NCBI GenBank assembly: GCA_002353575.1
Contig: DEJQ01000035.1
Coordinates: forward strand, 1-64,000
Direction: 5' to 3'
DNA length: 64,000 bases
Source: Prevotellaceae bacterium UBA2744
GTDB lineage: Bacteria > Bacteroidota > Bacteroidia > Bacteroidales > Bacteroidaceae
Shown: positions 17,301 to 27,127 of the stretch, piece after piece
Layout: each line of letters starts with the position of its first letter
Numbering within the stretch: the first letter of the stretch is position 1
The notes under the pieces: generated by a model
Database searches by the model: none
What the model was told of the DNA's origin: nothing
What the model saw: only the letters and a program-made list of their open reading frames with translations
Translations under genes and position numbers: made by a program

Positions 17301-18680
17301 TTATTTGAATAATTTGTCCAATTTCTTTAAGGTATTGCCTATGCAGAATGCAACAACCTTGTCCCCCGCTTGAATCTGAGTTTTGCCACCAATAAGCATA
17401 GACTTGCCGTCGCGTACCATTCCACCGAGGTTTACACCATGAGGAATTCCAAGTTCCATAATCGGTCGTTTTGTCACTTTGGAGTTCGGCTTTACGACGA
17501 ATTCTGCGACATCGGCGTCTGCAAATGAAAGCATTTTTACATTATCTACATCACTCTTCAGCAGCATCTGGTAGATATGGCTTGCAGCAATCATCTTCTT
17601 GTTTATAATGGTACCAACATCAAGGTCGGTAGCCATGTCGAAATATCCAAGGTTCTCCACTTGAGCGATGGTCTTTCTGACCCCTTTTCGTCGGGCTGCA
17701 ACACATGCCAGAATGTTCTCTTCGTCGTTGTTGGTGAGAGCAATGAATGCTTCCAGATTGTTGAATCCTTCGTCAGCTAATAAGTCCATGTCGTATCCTT
17801 CACCATTTATGATGAGAGTGCGCGAACGGGTCAGTCCTCCCAATTGCAAACAACGTTCGTGGCTCGGCTCTATAATCTTAAGTGTCAGGTCATCGGGTAG
17901 TGCCCAGTCGGTGCGTACAGATAGCTTCCCACCACCTATGATAACTCCATGTTTAACGTGCGGATAACTGTCCTTTCCAGACAGGTGACGGATTTGTTCG
18001 AGTCCATCACGTGTAGTCATAAAGAAAACCAGATCGCGAGGAAGAATCTTCTCTTCTCCGTATGGGACTACCGTCTCCGTACCTCTTCTAATGGCTACGA
18101 CGTGGAAGTGATGGCCATAGGTCATGCCGATTTCCTTCAGGGTGCGACCTACCAGCATATTATTCTCATTACGTATTTCCTTGTCGTAGAGTGGGGTGGA
18201 GTCATGCATTTTCACACTGAGCATGACGAGATCGCCATTGTTGAATTCCCATAGCTGGCGCACCCAACTATAGCGGGCTGATGCTGCAATGTCTCTGGCT
18301 GCAAGCAACTCTGGGTAGATAAGCGAATCAATGCCCGACTGTGCGAATAATTTGCGGTTTTCGGGCTTCATGTACTCATAGTTATCTATTCGTGCTACGG
18401 TTTTTTTTGCTCCCAATTGTTTTGCCAGAGTGGCACAAGTAAGATTCTCGCTTTCATTTGGAGTTACAGCGATAAAGAGGTCGGCATCTTTTACTCCTGC
18501 ATCCTTCAGGGCATCAATGCTTGAAGGAGATTTTGGAAGGGTCATGATATCAAGCGTAGAGTTCAGGCGAACCAGTTTCTCTACGTCCTCGTCCATGAGA
18601 ACTACATTCATGTTGTCGTTTGAGAGCAGTCGGGCCAAGTGGGTTCCTACCGCTCCTGCACCAGCTATAATTATCTTCAT
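17301..18680 (-). CDS. trkA: Trk potassium uptake regulator TrkA
   Basis: Cytosolic NAD(H)-binding subunit that gates TrkH. 459 residues with two tandem RCK halves: Rossmann motif GAGAVGTHLAR near the N-terminus, an RCK_C segment near 140-220, a second Rossmann-like half from about 228 (GGGKLSV) and a second RCK_C at the end. The start overlaps the dxs stop by 4 bases (ATGA), showing translational coupling. Confidence 0.96.
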   Translation of the reverse strand: MKIIIAGAGAVGTHLARLLSNDNMNVVLMDEDVEKLVRLNSTLDIMTLPKSPSSIDALKDAGVKDADLFIAVTPNESENLTCATLAKQLGAKKTVARIDNYEYMKPENRKLFAQSGIDSLIYPELLAARDIAASARYSWVRQLWEFNNGDLVMLSVKMHDSTPLYDKEIRNENNMLVGRTLKEIGMTYGHHFHVVAIRRGTETVVPYGEEKILPRDLVFFMTTRDGLEQIRHLSGKDSYPHVKHGVIIGGGKLSVRTDWALPDDLTLKIIEPSHERCLQLGGLTRSRTLIINGEGYDMDLLADEGFNNLEAFIALTNNDEENILACVAARRKGVRKTIAQVENLGYFDMATDLDVGTIINKKMIAASHIYQMLLKSDVDNVKMLSFADADVAEFVVKPNSKVTKRPIMELGIPHGVNLGGMVRDGKSMLIGGKTQIQAGDKVVAFCIGNTLKKLDKLFK

Positions 18681-20587
18681 AACAGTTTTGCTATGCTTTC
18701 TGCATCCATTCCGCAGATTTTATATAATTCTTGTACGGTTCCGTGCTCTACGAATTTATCGGGTATCCCTATGCGTATGACTTCTATCCCACTGTAATTG
18801 TGATCAGCGAAGAATTCCAATACGGCAGAACTCAATCCTCCTTCAATCACACCATCTTCGACCGTTATGACACGTTTGAATTTTTGTCCCACATCATGTA
18901 GGATACCTTCGTCAATCGGTTTCAGAAATCGCATGTCGTAATGTGCAATACTCTTTGTGTGGCCTGCCTTAATCTCTGCTATTAGTATAGCTTTGGATAC
19001 CTCTATTCCAATCGGTCCAAGTGAAAGTATGCAAACGTCGTACTTCCCTGCTTCTTCGTCCCTCAGTTTCACACCCTTTCCAACTGGAATCGCCTCAAGT
19101 TCACAGCGCCAGTCAACCACGGAACCGCAACCGCGAGGATAACGGATAACGAAGGTGCCCATATCTTTTTGTTGGGCAGTGTACATCATACGTCGCAATT
19201 CTGGTTCGTTAAGAGGTGAACATATTGTCAGGTTGGGAATCGGTCGTAGGAAGGCAAGGTCGAAAGCTCCGTGATGTGTAGGTCCGTCTTCACCTACTAA
19301 TCCTGCACGATCAAGACAAATCACCATATTGAGTTTCATTATTGCAGCATCATGAATAATGTTGTCATAGGCTCTTTGCATAAAACTGGAGTAGATGTTA
19401 CAGAAAGGCAAGAGACCGTCTTTGGCCATTCCTCCGGAAAATGTAACGGCATGCCCCTCCGCGATGCCAACGTCAAAAGTGCGGTCGGGCATTGCCTTCA
19501 TCATTATGTTCATTGAGCAACCTGTAGGCATTGCGGGCGTGACACCGACTATACGTGGATTTTTCTGTGCTAATTCGAGCAGAGTAATGCCAAATACGTC
19601 CTGAAATCTAGGAGGATGAGGTGTGCTGTCTTCATTGTGTATAAGTTCACCTGTATCGAAATCGAACTTCCCGGGCGCATGCCATATTGTTGCATCTTGT
19701 TCTGCTGGGGCATAACCTTTTCCTTTCGTGGTAATGATATGAAGAATCTTCGGACCTGTCATGTCCTTAATTATGTTGAACACGCGCACCAGTTCTTTGA
19801 CATCATGTCCGTCAACAGGTCCAAAGTATCGGATGTCCATGCCTTCGAATATATTCTGCTGGCGGGTAAGCAGTGATTTCACACTGTTGTTGAAACGAAT
19901 CAGTCCCTTACGTCTGTTTTCTGTCAGCAGTCCCCAACTGGTTAAACGCCGAGCTAAGCGATGGCGAATATTGTTGTATGTGCTGTTCGTGCTGAGCTGT
20001 AACAGGTATTTGCGCATTCCACCTACACTCTTGTCAATCGACATATGGTTGTCGTTCAGCACTATAAGCATATCGTTGGGTATTGCTCCAGTGTTGTTTA
20101 TTCCTTCGAATGCCAATCCTCCGCTCATTGCTCCGTCGCCAATTACTGCAACTACCTTGCGCTTCTCGCCTAAGAGTCGTGCGCTGACAGCCATTCCCAA
20201 TGCTGCCGAGATAGAGTTGCTGGCATGACCGCAGCAAAATGTGTCGTATTCGCTTTCTGTGGGGAAAGGGAAGGGCTTCAAACCGTGCAGTTTTCGGTTC
20301 GTGCAGAATTTATCTCTGCGACCAGTCAGTATCTTGTGTCCATAGGCCTGATGCCCTACATCCCATACAATACGGTCGTTTGGGGTGTCATAGACATAAT
20401 GAAGAGCTACGGTCAGTTCTACAGTGCCAAGGCTGGCACCCAGATGCCCAGGGTTTTCTGCCAATTCTTCAAGTATGTCAGTACGTAATTCTTCGCAAAC
20501 TGTCGGCAATTCGTCGATTTTCAGTTTGCGTAAATCTGCAGGAGAGTCAATGTTCGATAGATATTTATATTCTATTTTGTCACCCAT
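18677..20587 (-). CDS. dxs: 1-deoxy-D-xylulose-5-phosphate synthase
   Basis: First enzyme of the MEP isoprenoid pathway, joining pyruvate and glyceraldehyde 3-phosphate with thiamine diphosphate. 636 residues, full length. Visible motifs: GHLGASLGTVELTVALH, DVGHQAYGHKILTGRRD, the TPP-binding GDGAMSGGLAFEG...ND, and the second-domain EDGPTHHGAFD and IRYPRG. It leads a five-gene minus-strand operon. The leader from the -7 element at 20702 is about 110 bases. Confidence 0.97.
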   Translation of the reverse strand: MGDKIEYKYLSNIDSPADLRKLKIDELPTVCEELRTDILEELAENPGHLGASLGTVELTVALHYVYDTPNDRIVWDVGHQAYGHKILTGRRDKFCTNRKLHGLKPFPFPTESEYDTFCCGHASNSISAALGMAVSARLLGEKRKVVAVIGDGAMSGGLAFEGINNTGAIPNDMLIVLNDNHMSIDKSVGGMRKYLLQLSTNSTYNNIRHRLARRLTSWGLLTENRRKGLIRFNNSVKSLLTRQQNIFEGMDIRYFGPVDGHDVKELVRVFNIIKDMTGPKILHIITTKGKGYAPAEQDATIWHAPGKFDFDTGELIHNEDSTPHPPRFQDVFGITLLELAQKNPRIVGVTPAMPTGCSMNIMMKAMPDRTFDVGIAEGHAVTFSGGMAKDGLLPFCNIYSSFMQRAYDNIIHDAAIMKLNMVICLDRAGLVGEDGPTHHGAFDLAFLRPIPNLTICSPLNEPELRRMMYTAQQKDMGTFVIRYPRGCGSVVDWRCELEAIPVGKGVKLRDEEAGKYDVCILSLGPIGIEVSKAILIAEIKAGHTKSIAHYDMRFLKPIDEGILHDVGQKFKRVITVEDGVIEGGLSSAVLEFFADHNYSGIEVIRIGIPDKFVEHGTVQELYKICGMDAESIAKLL

Positions 20588-20694
20588 TTCAATATTGTTT
20601 TTATCAGCACAATCAGTAACTTACGTGAGCTCTTTAATCTGTTTTTTATTCAGTCTCACGGCTTGTCTGAGCTGAAGCCTCTACTTTCAAACTG

Positions 20695-20702
20695 CAAAAT
20701 TA
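20695..20702 (-). promoter_or_regulatory. -7 element of the dxs operon promoter
   Basis: On the minus strand TAATTTTG matches TAnnTTTG and is followed by C, as is common in these promoters. No clear -33 TTTG is seen. It sits about 108 bases before dxs. Confidence 0.5.
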
Positions 20703-20814
20703 GGTATTTTTATTGAATATTCTCTTAGAAAAAGCATAAAACTAATATTAATTATGTGAGATTTGTACGACGACAGATAGACTACTCTGTGTGTTGGGAC
20801 TGACAAAATGTCAC

Positions 20815-20847
20815 ATGTTATGCCATTTTCTTTGCTTGGCATAACAT
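20815..20847. promoter_or_regulatory. Perfect 11-bp inverted repeat upstream of groES (operator candidate)
   Basis: ATGTTATGCCA (20815-20825), an 11-base spacer, and TGGCATAACAT (20837-20847) are exact reverse complements. It ends 59 bases before groES. The sequence is not the CIRCE operator (TTAGCACTC-N9-GAGTGCTAA). The geometry, two half-sites with centres about two helical turns apart, suits a dimeric regulator. There is no T-run after it, so it is not a terminator. Confidence 0.65.
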
Positions 20848-20906
20848 TTGAATGTGTATTGCAGACAAGTTTTTCCGAAAACTCAATCCTAAAAAACTAT
20901 AAAACT

Positions 20907-21179
20907 ATGAACATTAAACCATTGGCAGACAGAGTACTTATCCTGCCTGCAAAAGCAGAAGAAAAGACAGTGGGGGGTATTATTATACCTGACACGGCTA
21001 AAGAAAAGCCTCTGAAGGGCGAAGTGGTTGCTGTTGGCAACGGTACAAAAGATGAGCAGATGGTGCTGAAGGTAGGTGATCAAGTGCTTTACGGAAAATA
21101 TTCTGGTACAGAAATCGAAGTGGAAGACGAGAAATACCTTATCATGCGTCAGTCAGATGTTCTTGCAGTACTTGGATAA
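20907..21179 (+). CDS. groES: Co-chaperonin GroES
   Basis: Lid of the GroEL chamber. 90 residues from the ATG at 20907 (MNIKPLADRVLI), the family start; an open frame continues upstream to 20808 but has no homology. The mobile loop region KTVGGIIIPDTAKEKP and the C-terminal ILRQSDVLAV-type end (IMRQSDVLAVLG) are intact. groEL follows after 60 bases. Confidence 0.97.
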   Translation: MNIKPLADRVLILPAKAEEKTVGGIIIPDTAKEKPLKGEVVAVGNGTKDEQMVLKVGDQVLYGKYSGTEIEVEDEKYLIMRQSDVLAVLG

Positions 21180-21239
21180 GAAAGAGTACTCTGGATAGAA
21201 TTTTAAAATGATCAAACAAACAATTTAAGAACATTAATT

Positions 21240-22868
21240 ATGGCAAAAGAACTTAAGTTTAATATAGAAGCTCGCGAAACCCTTAAGCAGGGCGTTGACC
21301 AGCTTGCAAACGCAGTGAAAGTAACCCTTGGTCCTAAGGGTCGCAATGTGATTATCGAAAAGAAATTCGGTGCTCCACAGATTACAAAGGATGGTGTGAC
21401 AGTTGCTAAGGAAATTGAACTCCCAGACGCATTCCAGAATACTGGTGCTCAGCTCGTTAAGAGCGTTGCTTCAAAGACTGGTGATGATGCGGGTGATGGA
21501 ACCACAACTGCAACAGTTCTTGCACAGAGTATTGTGACAAATGGTTTGAAGAATGTAGCTGCGGGAGCAAATCCTATGGACTTGAAGCGCGGTATAGATA
21601 AGGCTGTTGCCAAGGTCGTTGAACACATAAAGAGTCAGAGCGAAAAGGTTGATGACAACTATGATAAGATTGAACAGGTTGCAACAGTTTCTGCAAACAA
21701 TGATCATGAAATTGGTAAACTCATTGCCGATGCAATGAAGAAGGTGAGCAAAGATGGTGTCATCACAATCGAAGAAGCTAAGGGTCGTGAGACTACTATC
21801 GGTGTAGTTGAGGGTATGCAGTTCGACCGTGGTTACCTGTCACCATACTTTGTTACTAATACAGAGAAGATGGAATGTGAGATGGAGAACCCTCTCATCC
21901 TTATATATGACAAGAAGATTTCAAATCTTCAGGAATTCCTGCCTATTCTGAATCCTGCTGCACAAACAGGTCGTCCTATCCTCGTAATTGCTGAGGATGT
22001 AGAGAGCGAAGCACTCACAACTCTCGTTGTAAACCGTCTGCGTACTCAGCTCAAGATTTGTGCTGTGAAGGCTCCAGGCTTTGGCGACCGCAGAAAGGCT
22101 ATGCTCGAAGATATTGCCATTCTGACAGGTGGTGTAGTAATCAGCGAAGAGAAGGGCTTGAAACTCGAACAGGCAACTCTCGAAATGCTCGGAACTGCTG
22201 AGAAGGTAAATGTTACAAAAGACAATACTACTATCGTAGGCGGCAAGGGTGACAAACAGCTCATCCAGGATCGTACAAACCAGATCAAGAACGAGATAAA
22301 GAATACTACCAGCGACTACGACAAGGAGAAACTCCAGGAGCGTTTGGCTAAATTGAGTGGTGGTGTTGCGGTTCTTTATGTAGGTGCTGTCAGCGAAGTA
22401 GAGATGAAGGAAAAGAAAGACCGTGTAGATGATGCCCTCTGTGCTACTCGTGCTGCTATCGAGGAAGGTACAATTCCTGGTGGTGGTGTAGCTCTGATTC
22501 GTGCTATTAGTGCACTCGAAGGTCTTGAAGGCGAAAATGCCGATGAAACCACAGGTATTAAGATTATCAAGCGTGCTATTGAGGAACCACTTCGTCAGAT
22601 TGTAGAGAATGCAGGTCTCGAAGGTTCTGTTGTAGTAGAAAAGGTGCGTGCCGGTCAGGGCGACTTCGGTTACAACGCCCGCAAGGACACATACGAGAAT
22701 CTGCGTCAGAGCGGAATTATCGACCCTGCCAAAGTTTGCCGTGTAGCCCTTGAAAATGCTGCTTCAATCGCAGGTATGTTCCTTACTACAGAATGTGTAA
22801 TCTGTGATGCTAAGGAAGATAAGCCGGAGATGCCTATGGGGGCTCCAGGCATGGGAGGTATGATGTAA
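21240..22868 (+). CDS. groEL: Chaperonin GroEL
   Basis: 60-kDa chaperonin, 542 residues. Conserved ATP-binding stretches VTLGPKGRNV and GDGTTTATVLAQ and the C-terminal Gly-Met tail (GAPGMGGMM) are all present. Forms an operon with groES, closed by a strong terminator. Confidence 0.98.
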   Translation: MAKELKFNIEARETLKQGVDQLANAVKVTLGPKGRNVIIEKKFGAPQITKDGVTVAKEIELPDAFQNTGAQLVKSVASKTGDDAGDGTTTATVLAQSIVTNGLKNVAAGANPMDLKRGIDKAVAKVVEHIKSQSEKVDDNYDKIEQVATVSANNDHEIGKLIADAMKKVSKDGVITIEEAKGRETTIGVVEGMQFDRGYLSPYFVTNTEKMECEMENPLILIYDKKISNLQEFLPILNPAAQTGRPILVIAEDVESEALTTLVVNRLRTQLKICAVKAPGFGDRRKAMLEDIAILTGGVVISEEKGLKLEQATLEMLGTAEKVNVTKDNTTIVGGKGDKQLIQDRTNQIKNEIKNTTSDYDKEKLQERLAKLSGGVAVLYVGAVSEVEMKEKKDRVDDALCATRAAIEEGTIPGGGVALIRAISALEGLEGENADETTGIKIIKRAIEEPLRQIVENAGLEGSVVVEKVRAGQGDFGYNARKDTYENLRQSGIIDPAKVCRVALENAASIAGMFLTTECVICDAKEDKPEMPMGAPGMGGMM

Positions 22869-22888
22869 CAAAAATTCTTAATAATTTT

Positions 22889-22940
22889 GCAGTCCGTTCA
22901 AATTGCATTAACTTTGCAGGTTGAACGGACTGCTTTTGTT
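22889..22940 (+). terminator. groESL intrinsic terminator
   Basis: Perfect 13-bp stem GCAGTCCGTTCAA (22889-22901) with TTGAACGGACTGC (22921-22933), a 19-base loop, then TTTTGTTGT. Confidence 0.9.
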
Positions 22941-23006
22941 GTGTGATGCAGCAGATAACAGTCCAAAACTACGATTTCATCTGTAAACGCAACAATCTAA
23001 ATATTA

Positions 23007-26000
23007 ATGAAACTGTACAGAATTGCAAACGATGTCACAGGCTGGCTCGTTTTTTTAATTGCCGCTTTTACATATTGCTCAACCATTGAGCCTACGGCAA
23101 GTTTCTGGGACTGCCCAGAGTTTATCACAACAGCAGCGAAGTTGGAGGTTGGTCACCCGCCTGGGGCACCTTTCTTTATGCTTATGGGTAATTTCTTTAG
23201 TTTGTTTGCTTCTGATGCTACTCAAATTGCTAAGATGGTGAACACTATGAATGCCTTACTTTCAGCAGGTTGTATCCTGTTTCTCTTCTGGAGTATTACT
23301 CATTTGGCTAAGGCTTTGTTTTGTCAGAGGGGCGAGGAACCCTCTCTGGCGCAGACTATTGCTATTATGGGTAGTGGTATTGCCGGGGCTCTTATTTATA
23401 CATGGTCAGATACATTCTGGTTCTCGGCTGTAGAAGGTGAGGTGTATGCTTTCTCCAGTTTCTTTACTGCATTGGTGTTCTGGCTGATCCTGAAGTGGGA
23501 AGATAGTGCTGACAAGCCACATTCTGACCGCTGGCTGGTCTTTATTGCATATCTGATAGGACTGAGTATAGGTGTGCATTTGCTTAACCTGCTTTGTATT
23601 CCTGCAATCGTATTAGTTTACTATTACCACAGAACTAACGAACCGACAACCAAAGGTTCTTTACTTATGCTATGTGTCAGTGCCTTGATTATAGTTGCGG
23701 TGATGTACGGAGTAGTTCCTGGTATCGGTAAGGTCGGCGGTTGGTTTGAACTGCTTTTTGTCAACTCTCTTGGCATGAGTTACAATACCGGTCTGTATAT
23801 CTATTTGGTAATATTGGCAGTTGTGCTCGTTTGGTCGATGTATGTGACACAGAAGGGAGATAACAGGACTCAGATGAATATTGCAGTACTGTCAAGTCTT
23901 GCTTTACTGGGTATTCCTTTTTATGGTCATGGATTGAGTAGCGTCATCATTGGTGCGTGCGTGTTGGCTATATGTACTTATTTCCTATTTACTTTGAAAC
24001 AGGTAACAGCACGATTTCTTAATACTGCCATATTGTGCATGGCTCTCATCACAATCGGATACTCATCCTATGCTGTAATCGTAATTCGTTCTACTGCCAA
24101 TCCGCCGATGGATCAGAATTCACCTGAAGATGTATTTACACTGGGTGAATATCTGGGCCGTGAACAGTATGGAGACCGTCCTCTGTTTTTTGGTCAGACC
24201 TATGCAAGCCAGCCCAACGTAATTGTAAATGGTGAAGGTGACTTGGTATATGAAACAGTTAAGGGTGCTCCTGTTTACCAGAAAAAGGAAAAGGAAAACC
24301 CCGATGAAAAGGATGAATATGTGGTGATTCGCGAGAAGTTACAGTTGGCATATCCAACCAATCAGTGTCAGTTGTTCCCTCGTATATATGATGATACTCA
24401 CACGAGTGATTACAAGTCATGGCTTGGTGATGTGAAAACTAAAAGTGTGAGATACGATATCCCTGGCAACGGCAGCCGTCAGGTTGAGATTCCGACCATG
24501 ATGGAGAATCTGAAGTTCTTCTTCTCTTATCAGATGAATTTCATGTATTGGAGATACTTTATGTGGAATTTCGTAGGGAGACAGAATGATATACAGGGGC
24601 ATGGGGAATTGGAGCACGGAAACTGGATTACAGGTATCAATGCTATCGATGAAATGCGCTTAGGTGACCAGACCAAACTTCCGTCTGACTTAAGGGAAAA
24701 TAAAGGGCATAATGTGTTTTATGCTTTGCCTCTTATCCTTGGATTGCTCGGCTTCTTCTGGCAGGCTTTCCGTGATAAGAAAGGTATTCAGCAGTTTTGG
24801 GTAGTGTTTTTCCTATTCTTTATGACTGGTGTAGCTATAGTATTATACCTGAACCAGACCCCTGTGCAGCCTCGTGAACGAGACTATGCTTATGCTGGCT
24901 CGTTCTATGCATTTTCAATATGGTGTGGACTTGGTGTGGCAGCTATATACGAGTGGCTCAACAAGGCAATCGGTAACAACAAGGCAAAGGGTGCTGTCGT
25001 GGCTGCTATTCTGAGCTTAGTTCCTGCAGTGGCAGTTCCATTACAGATGGTATCTCAGACCTGGGACGACCATGACAGAAGTGGCAGATATGTCTGCCGT
25101 GACTTCGGGCTGAATTATCTGGAGACTATACCTCACGACGGAGTCATCTTCACTAATGGTGACAATGACACCTTCCCTTTATGGTATAATGAGGATACGG
25201 AAGGCAATCGTACGGATGTGAGGGTTTGTAACTTGAGTTACCTGCAGACCGACTGGTATATTGACCAAATGAAGCGTCCTGCATTCACAGGTGAGGGACA
25301 GTCGAGCCCGCTGCCGATTTCATGGACTCGTTTGCAATATACAAGTGGCAAGAATGAGATGGTAGAGGTGAACCCGACCATCGGAATGGGTGGCGAAGGC
25401 ATGAAGATGAAAGAACTCGTTAAACAGATTTATTCACAGGATAGTGCAACAGCAAAGAAAATATGGGGCGATGAGCCTTTCGATGCTCGTACTGCCATAC
25501 ATAAGTTCTTGCTTAAGGAAGGTATTCCTGACGAATACAAACAGTTTACTGACAATCTTCCTGCTTGTCTGCCAAGCGATAGCTTATACCTCACTGTGGA
25601 CAAGGAAGCTGTAAGGAAGTCGGGCATGATGATTCCCGGTGACAGCATCCCGGATAAGATGCTGATAGATCTATCCGGGCAGGGCAGAGTTTCGAAGAGC
25701 TTCCTGATGATGCTTGAGATGATTGTAGAAAGTAATTTCTCGCGCCCTCTATATATGTCAACAACTGTTGGTTCTAGTAACTATGGCAAACTGTTCTACA
25801 ATTTTATACAAGAAGGCATAGCATGGAGAATTTCTCCGTTTACCTTCTCGCAGAATGCACCAATGGCTACCGTGGTTGATTCTGAGAAGATGTATGATAA
25901 TATGATGAATAAGTATCGCTACGGAAATCTCGTGCAGCCAGGTCTCTATATTGATGAAACTACTATGCGTATGTGTTATACTCATCGACGTTGGTTTGCT

Positions 26001-26429
26001 AATCTGATATCCACACTGGTGAGTGAGGGGAAGATTGAGAAAGCAAAGAATGCTTTGGCTAAATGTGAGAAGGAAATACCTGAGTATAATGTTCCTCACG
26101 ATGCCGCAGGTGGTTCGCTCGATCTGGTGGATTCATATGTGAAGTGTGGTCAGTACGGGAAGGCAGTACATATCATGGAGGCATTGAAGAAGAAATCGGT
26201 TGAATATGCGAATTGGTATCTTTCCTTGAGTCTGCCACGTTTCGTTGCTGCATACAGAGACTGCTATCAGGAAATCAGCATCCTGCTCAGCATCGTTAAC
26301 ACTTATGATAAGTTAGGGGAGACTAATAGTGAATATGCCAATCAAGCGGACCGTTTGGATGAAGAACTGACAAGTATATATCAGGCGTTTGTGGCTAAGT
26401 CACAGGCTGCAGGCATTGAAATGAAGTAA
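23007..26429 (+). CDS. DUF2723 / GT117-type membrane protein, putative protein O-mannosyltransferase
   Basis: 1140 residues. The N-terminal half has about ten or more membrane segments and the DUF2723 signature TASFWDCPEFITTA followed by GHPPGAPFF. A second block, QTPVQPRERDYAYAGSFYAFS, ends the membrane part. The C-terminal third is soluble, starting near the GDNDTFPLWY motif and ending in helical TPR-like repeats. DUF2723 is shared with human TMEM260, a protein O-mannosyltransferase of family GT117, so a lipid-linked-sugar transferase acting outside the membrane is the best guess. Donor and acceptor in Bacteroidetes are not known from this sequence. The deacetylase gene follows by 10 bases. 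Confidence 0.82.
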   Translation: MKLYRIANDVTGWLVFLIAAFTYCSTIEPTASFWDCPEFITTAAKLEVGHPPGAPFFMLMGNFFSLFASDATQIAKMVNTMNALLSAGCILFLFWSITHLAKALFCQRGEEPSLAQTIAIMGSGIAGALIYTWSDTFWFSAVEGEVYAFSSFFTALVFWLILKWEDSADKPHSDRWLVFIAYLIGLSIGVHLLNLLCIPAIVLVYYYHRTNEPTTKGSLLMLCVSALIIVAVMYGVVPGIGKVGGWFELLFVNSLGMSYNTGLYIYLVILAVVLVWSMYVTQKGDNRTQMNIAVLSSLALLGIPFYGHGLSSVIIGACVLAICTYFLFTLKQVTARFLNTAILCMALITIGYSSYAVIVIRSTANPPMDQNSPEDVFTLGEYLGREQYGDRPLFFGQTYASQPNVIVNGEGDLVYETVKGAPVYQKKEKENPDEKDEYVVIREKLQLAYPTNQCQLFPRIYDDTHTSDYKSWLGDVKTKSVRYDIPGNGSRQVEIPTMMENLKFFFSYQMNFMYWRYFMWNFVGRQNDIQGHGELEHGNWITGINAIDEMRLGDQTKLPSDLRENKGHNVFYALPLILGLLGFFWQAFRDKKGIQQFWVVFFLFFMTGVAIVLYLNQTPVQPRERDYAYAGSFYAFSIWCGLGVAAIYEWLNKAIGNNKAKGAVVAAILSLVPAVAVPLQMVSQTWDDHDRSGRYVCRDFGLNYLETIPHDGVIFTNGDNDTFPLWYNEDTEGNRTDVRVCNLSYLQTDWYIDQMKRPAFTGEGQSSPLPISWTRLQYTSGKNEMVEVNPTIGMGGEGMKMKELVKQIYSQDSATAKKIWGDEPFDARTAIHKFLLKEGIPDEYKQFTDNLPACLPSDSLYLTVDKEAVRKSGMMIPGDSIPDKMLIDLSGQGRVSKSFLMMLEMIVESNFSRPLYMSTTVGSSNYGKLFYNFIQEGIAWRISPFTFSQNAPMATVVDSEKMYDNMMNKYRYGNLVQPGLYIDETTMRMCYTHRRWFANLISTLVSEGKIEKAKNALAKCEKEIPEYNVPHDAAGGSLDLVDSYVKCGQYGKAVHIMEALKKKSVEYANWYLSLSLPRFVAAYRDCYQEISILLSIVNTYDKLGETNSEYANQADRLDEELTSIYQAFVAKSQAAGIEMK

Positions 26430-26439
26430 AAGACGGACG

Positions 26440-27081
26440 ATGATTATAGAACAGCCATCTAAGTGGTTGCGCTGGTTATATCCGAGTGCGATTTGGAGAA
26501 TGAACCATGAAGAGAAGGCGGTGTATCTGACCTTTGATGATGGCCCTATTCCAGAAGCTACACCTTGGATTATTGAAACTTTGGACAAGTATGACGTGAA
26601 AGCCACCTTCTTTATGGTTGGCGATAACGTAAGAAAGTACCCAAAACTATACGAGTTGATTAAAAGTCATGGTCATCAGGTTGGTAACCATACCTATAAT
26701 CATATTGGCGGACTCAAGCATTCATACAAGTATTACCTGAGAAATGTGCTGAAGGCAGACGATTATATTCATAGTAATCTGTTTCGTCCTCCGCACGGAT
26801 GGATGCGAATAGATCAATATCTATATCTTCGAAAGAAGTTCACAATCATTATGTGGGACTTGGTTACTCGCGACTACTCTAAACGGTTGAATGCAGATGA
26901 TGTTTTTGAAAATGTGAAGACATACACCCGTTCTGGAAGTATAATTACTTTTCACGATTCACTTCGTTCCATAGATAAACTGAAAATTGCCCTGCCTCAG
27001 TCTTTAGAGTGGCTGAAGGCGCAGGGGTATGAATTCAAGATTTTTGATGATGACCAACAGCGGTCAAGGCATTTGAAATAA
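26440..27081 (+). CDS. Polysaccharide deacetylase (NodB/CE4 family)
   Basis: 213-residue NodB-fold deacetylase, probably acting on N-acetyl sugars of peptidoglycan or a surface glycan. Motifs: LTFDDGP (MT1, catalytic Asp and metal Asp), NHTYNH (MT2 metal His pair), RPPHG (MT3), and a late ITFHDS with the base His (MT5). There is no signal peptide or clear membrane anchor, so location is uncertain. It probably forms an operon with the DUF2723 gene. Confidence 0.9.
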   Translation: MIIEQPSKWLRWLYPSAIWRMNHEEKAVYLTFDDGPIPEATPWIIETLDKYDVKATFFMVGDNVRKYPKLYELIKSHGHQVGNHTYNHIGGLKHSYKYYLRNVLKADDYIHSNLFRPPHGWMRIDQYLYLRKKFTIIMWDLVTRDYSKRLNADDVFENVKTYTRSGSIITFHDSLRSIDKLKIALPQSLEWLKAQGYEFKIFDDDQQRSRHLK

Positions 27082-27088
27082 AATACAG

Positions 27089-27127
27089 AAGAAGAGTTGG
27101 AGTTCGGTGCTTTAACTCTTCTTTGTT
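27089..27127. terminator. Bidirectional terminator between convergent genes
   Basis: 10-bp stem AAGAAGAGTT (27089-27098) with AACTCTTCTT (27114-27123), flanked by A-rich and T-rich ends. The right arm overlaps the stop of the acyltransferase gene. Confidence 0.55.

Noticed and set aside
20808..20906. 33-residue N-terminal extension of groES
   Set aside because: It covers the inverted repeat and has no GroES homology; family start is 20907.
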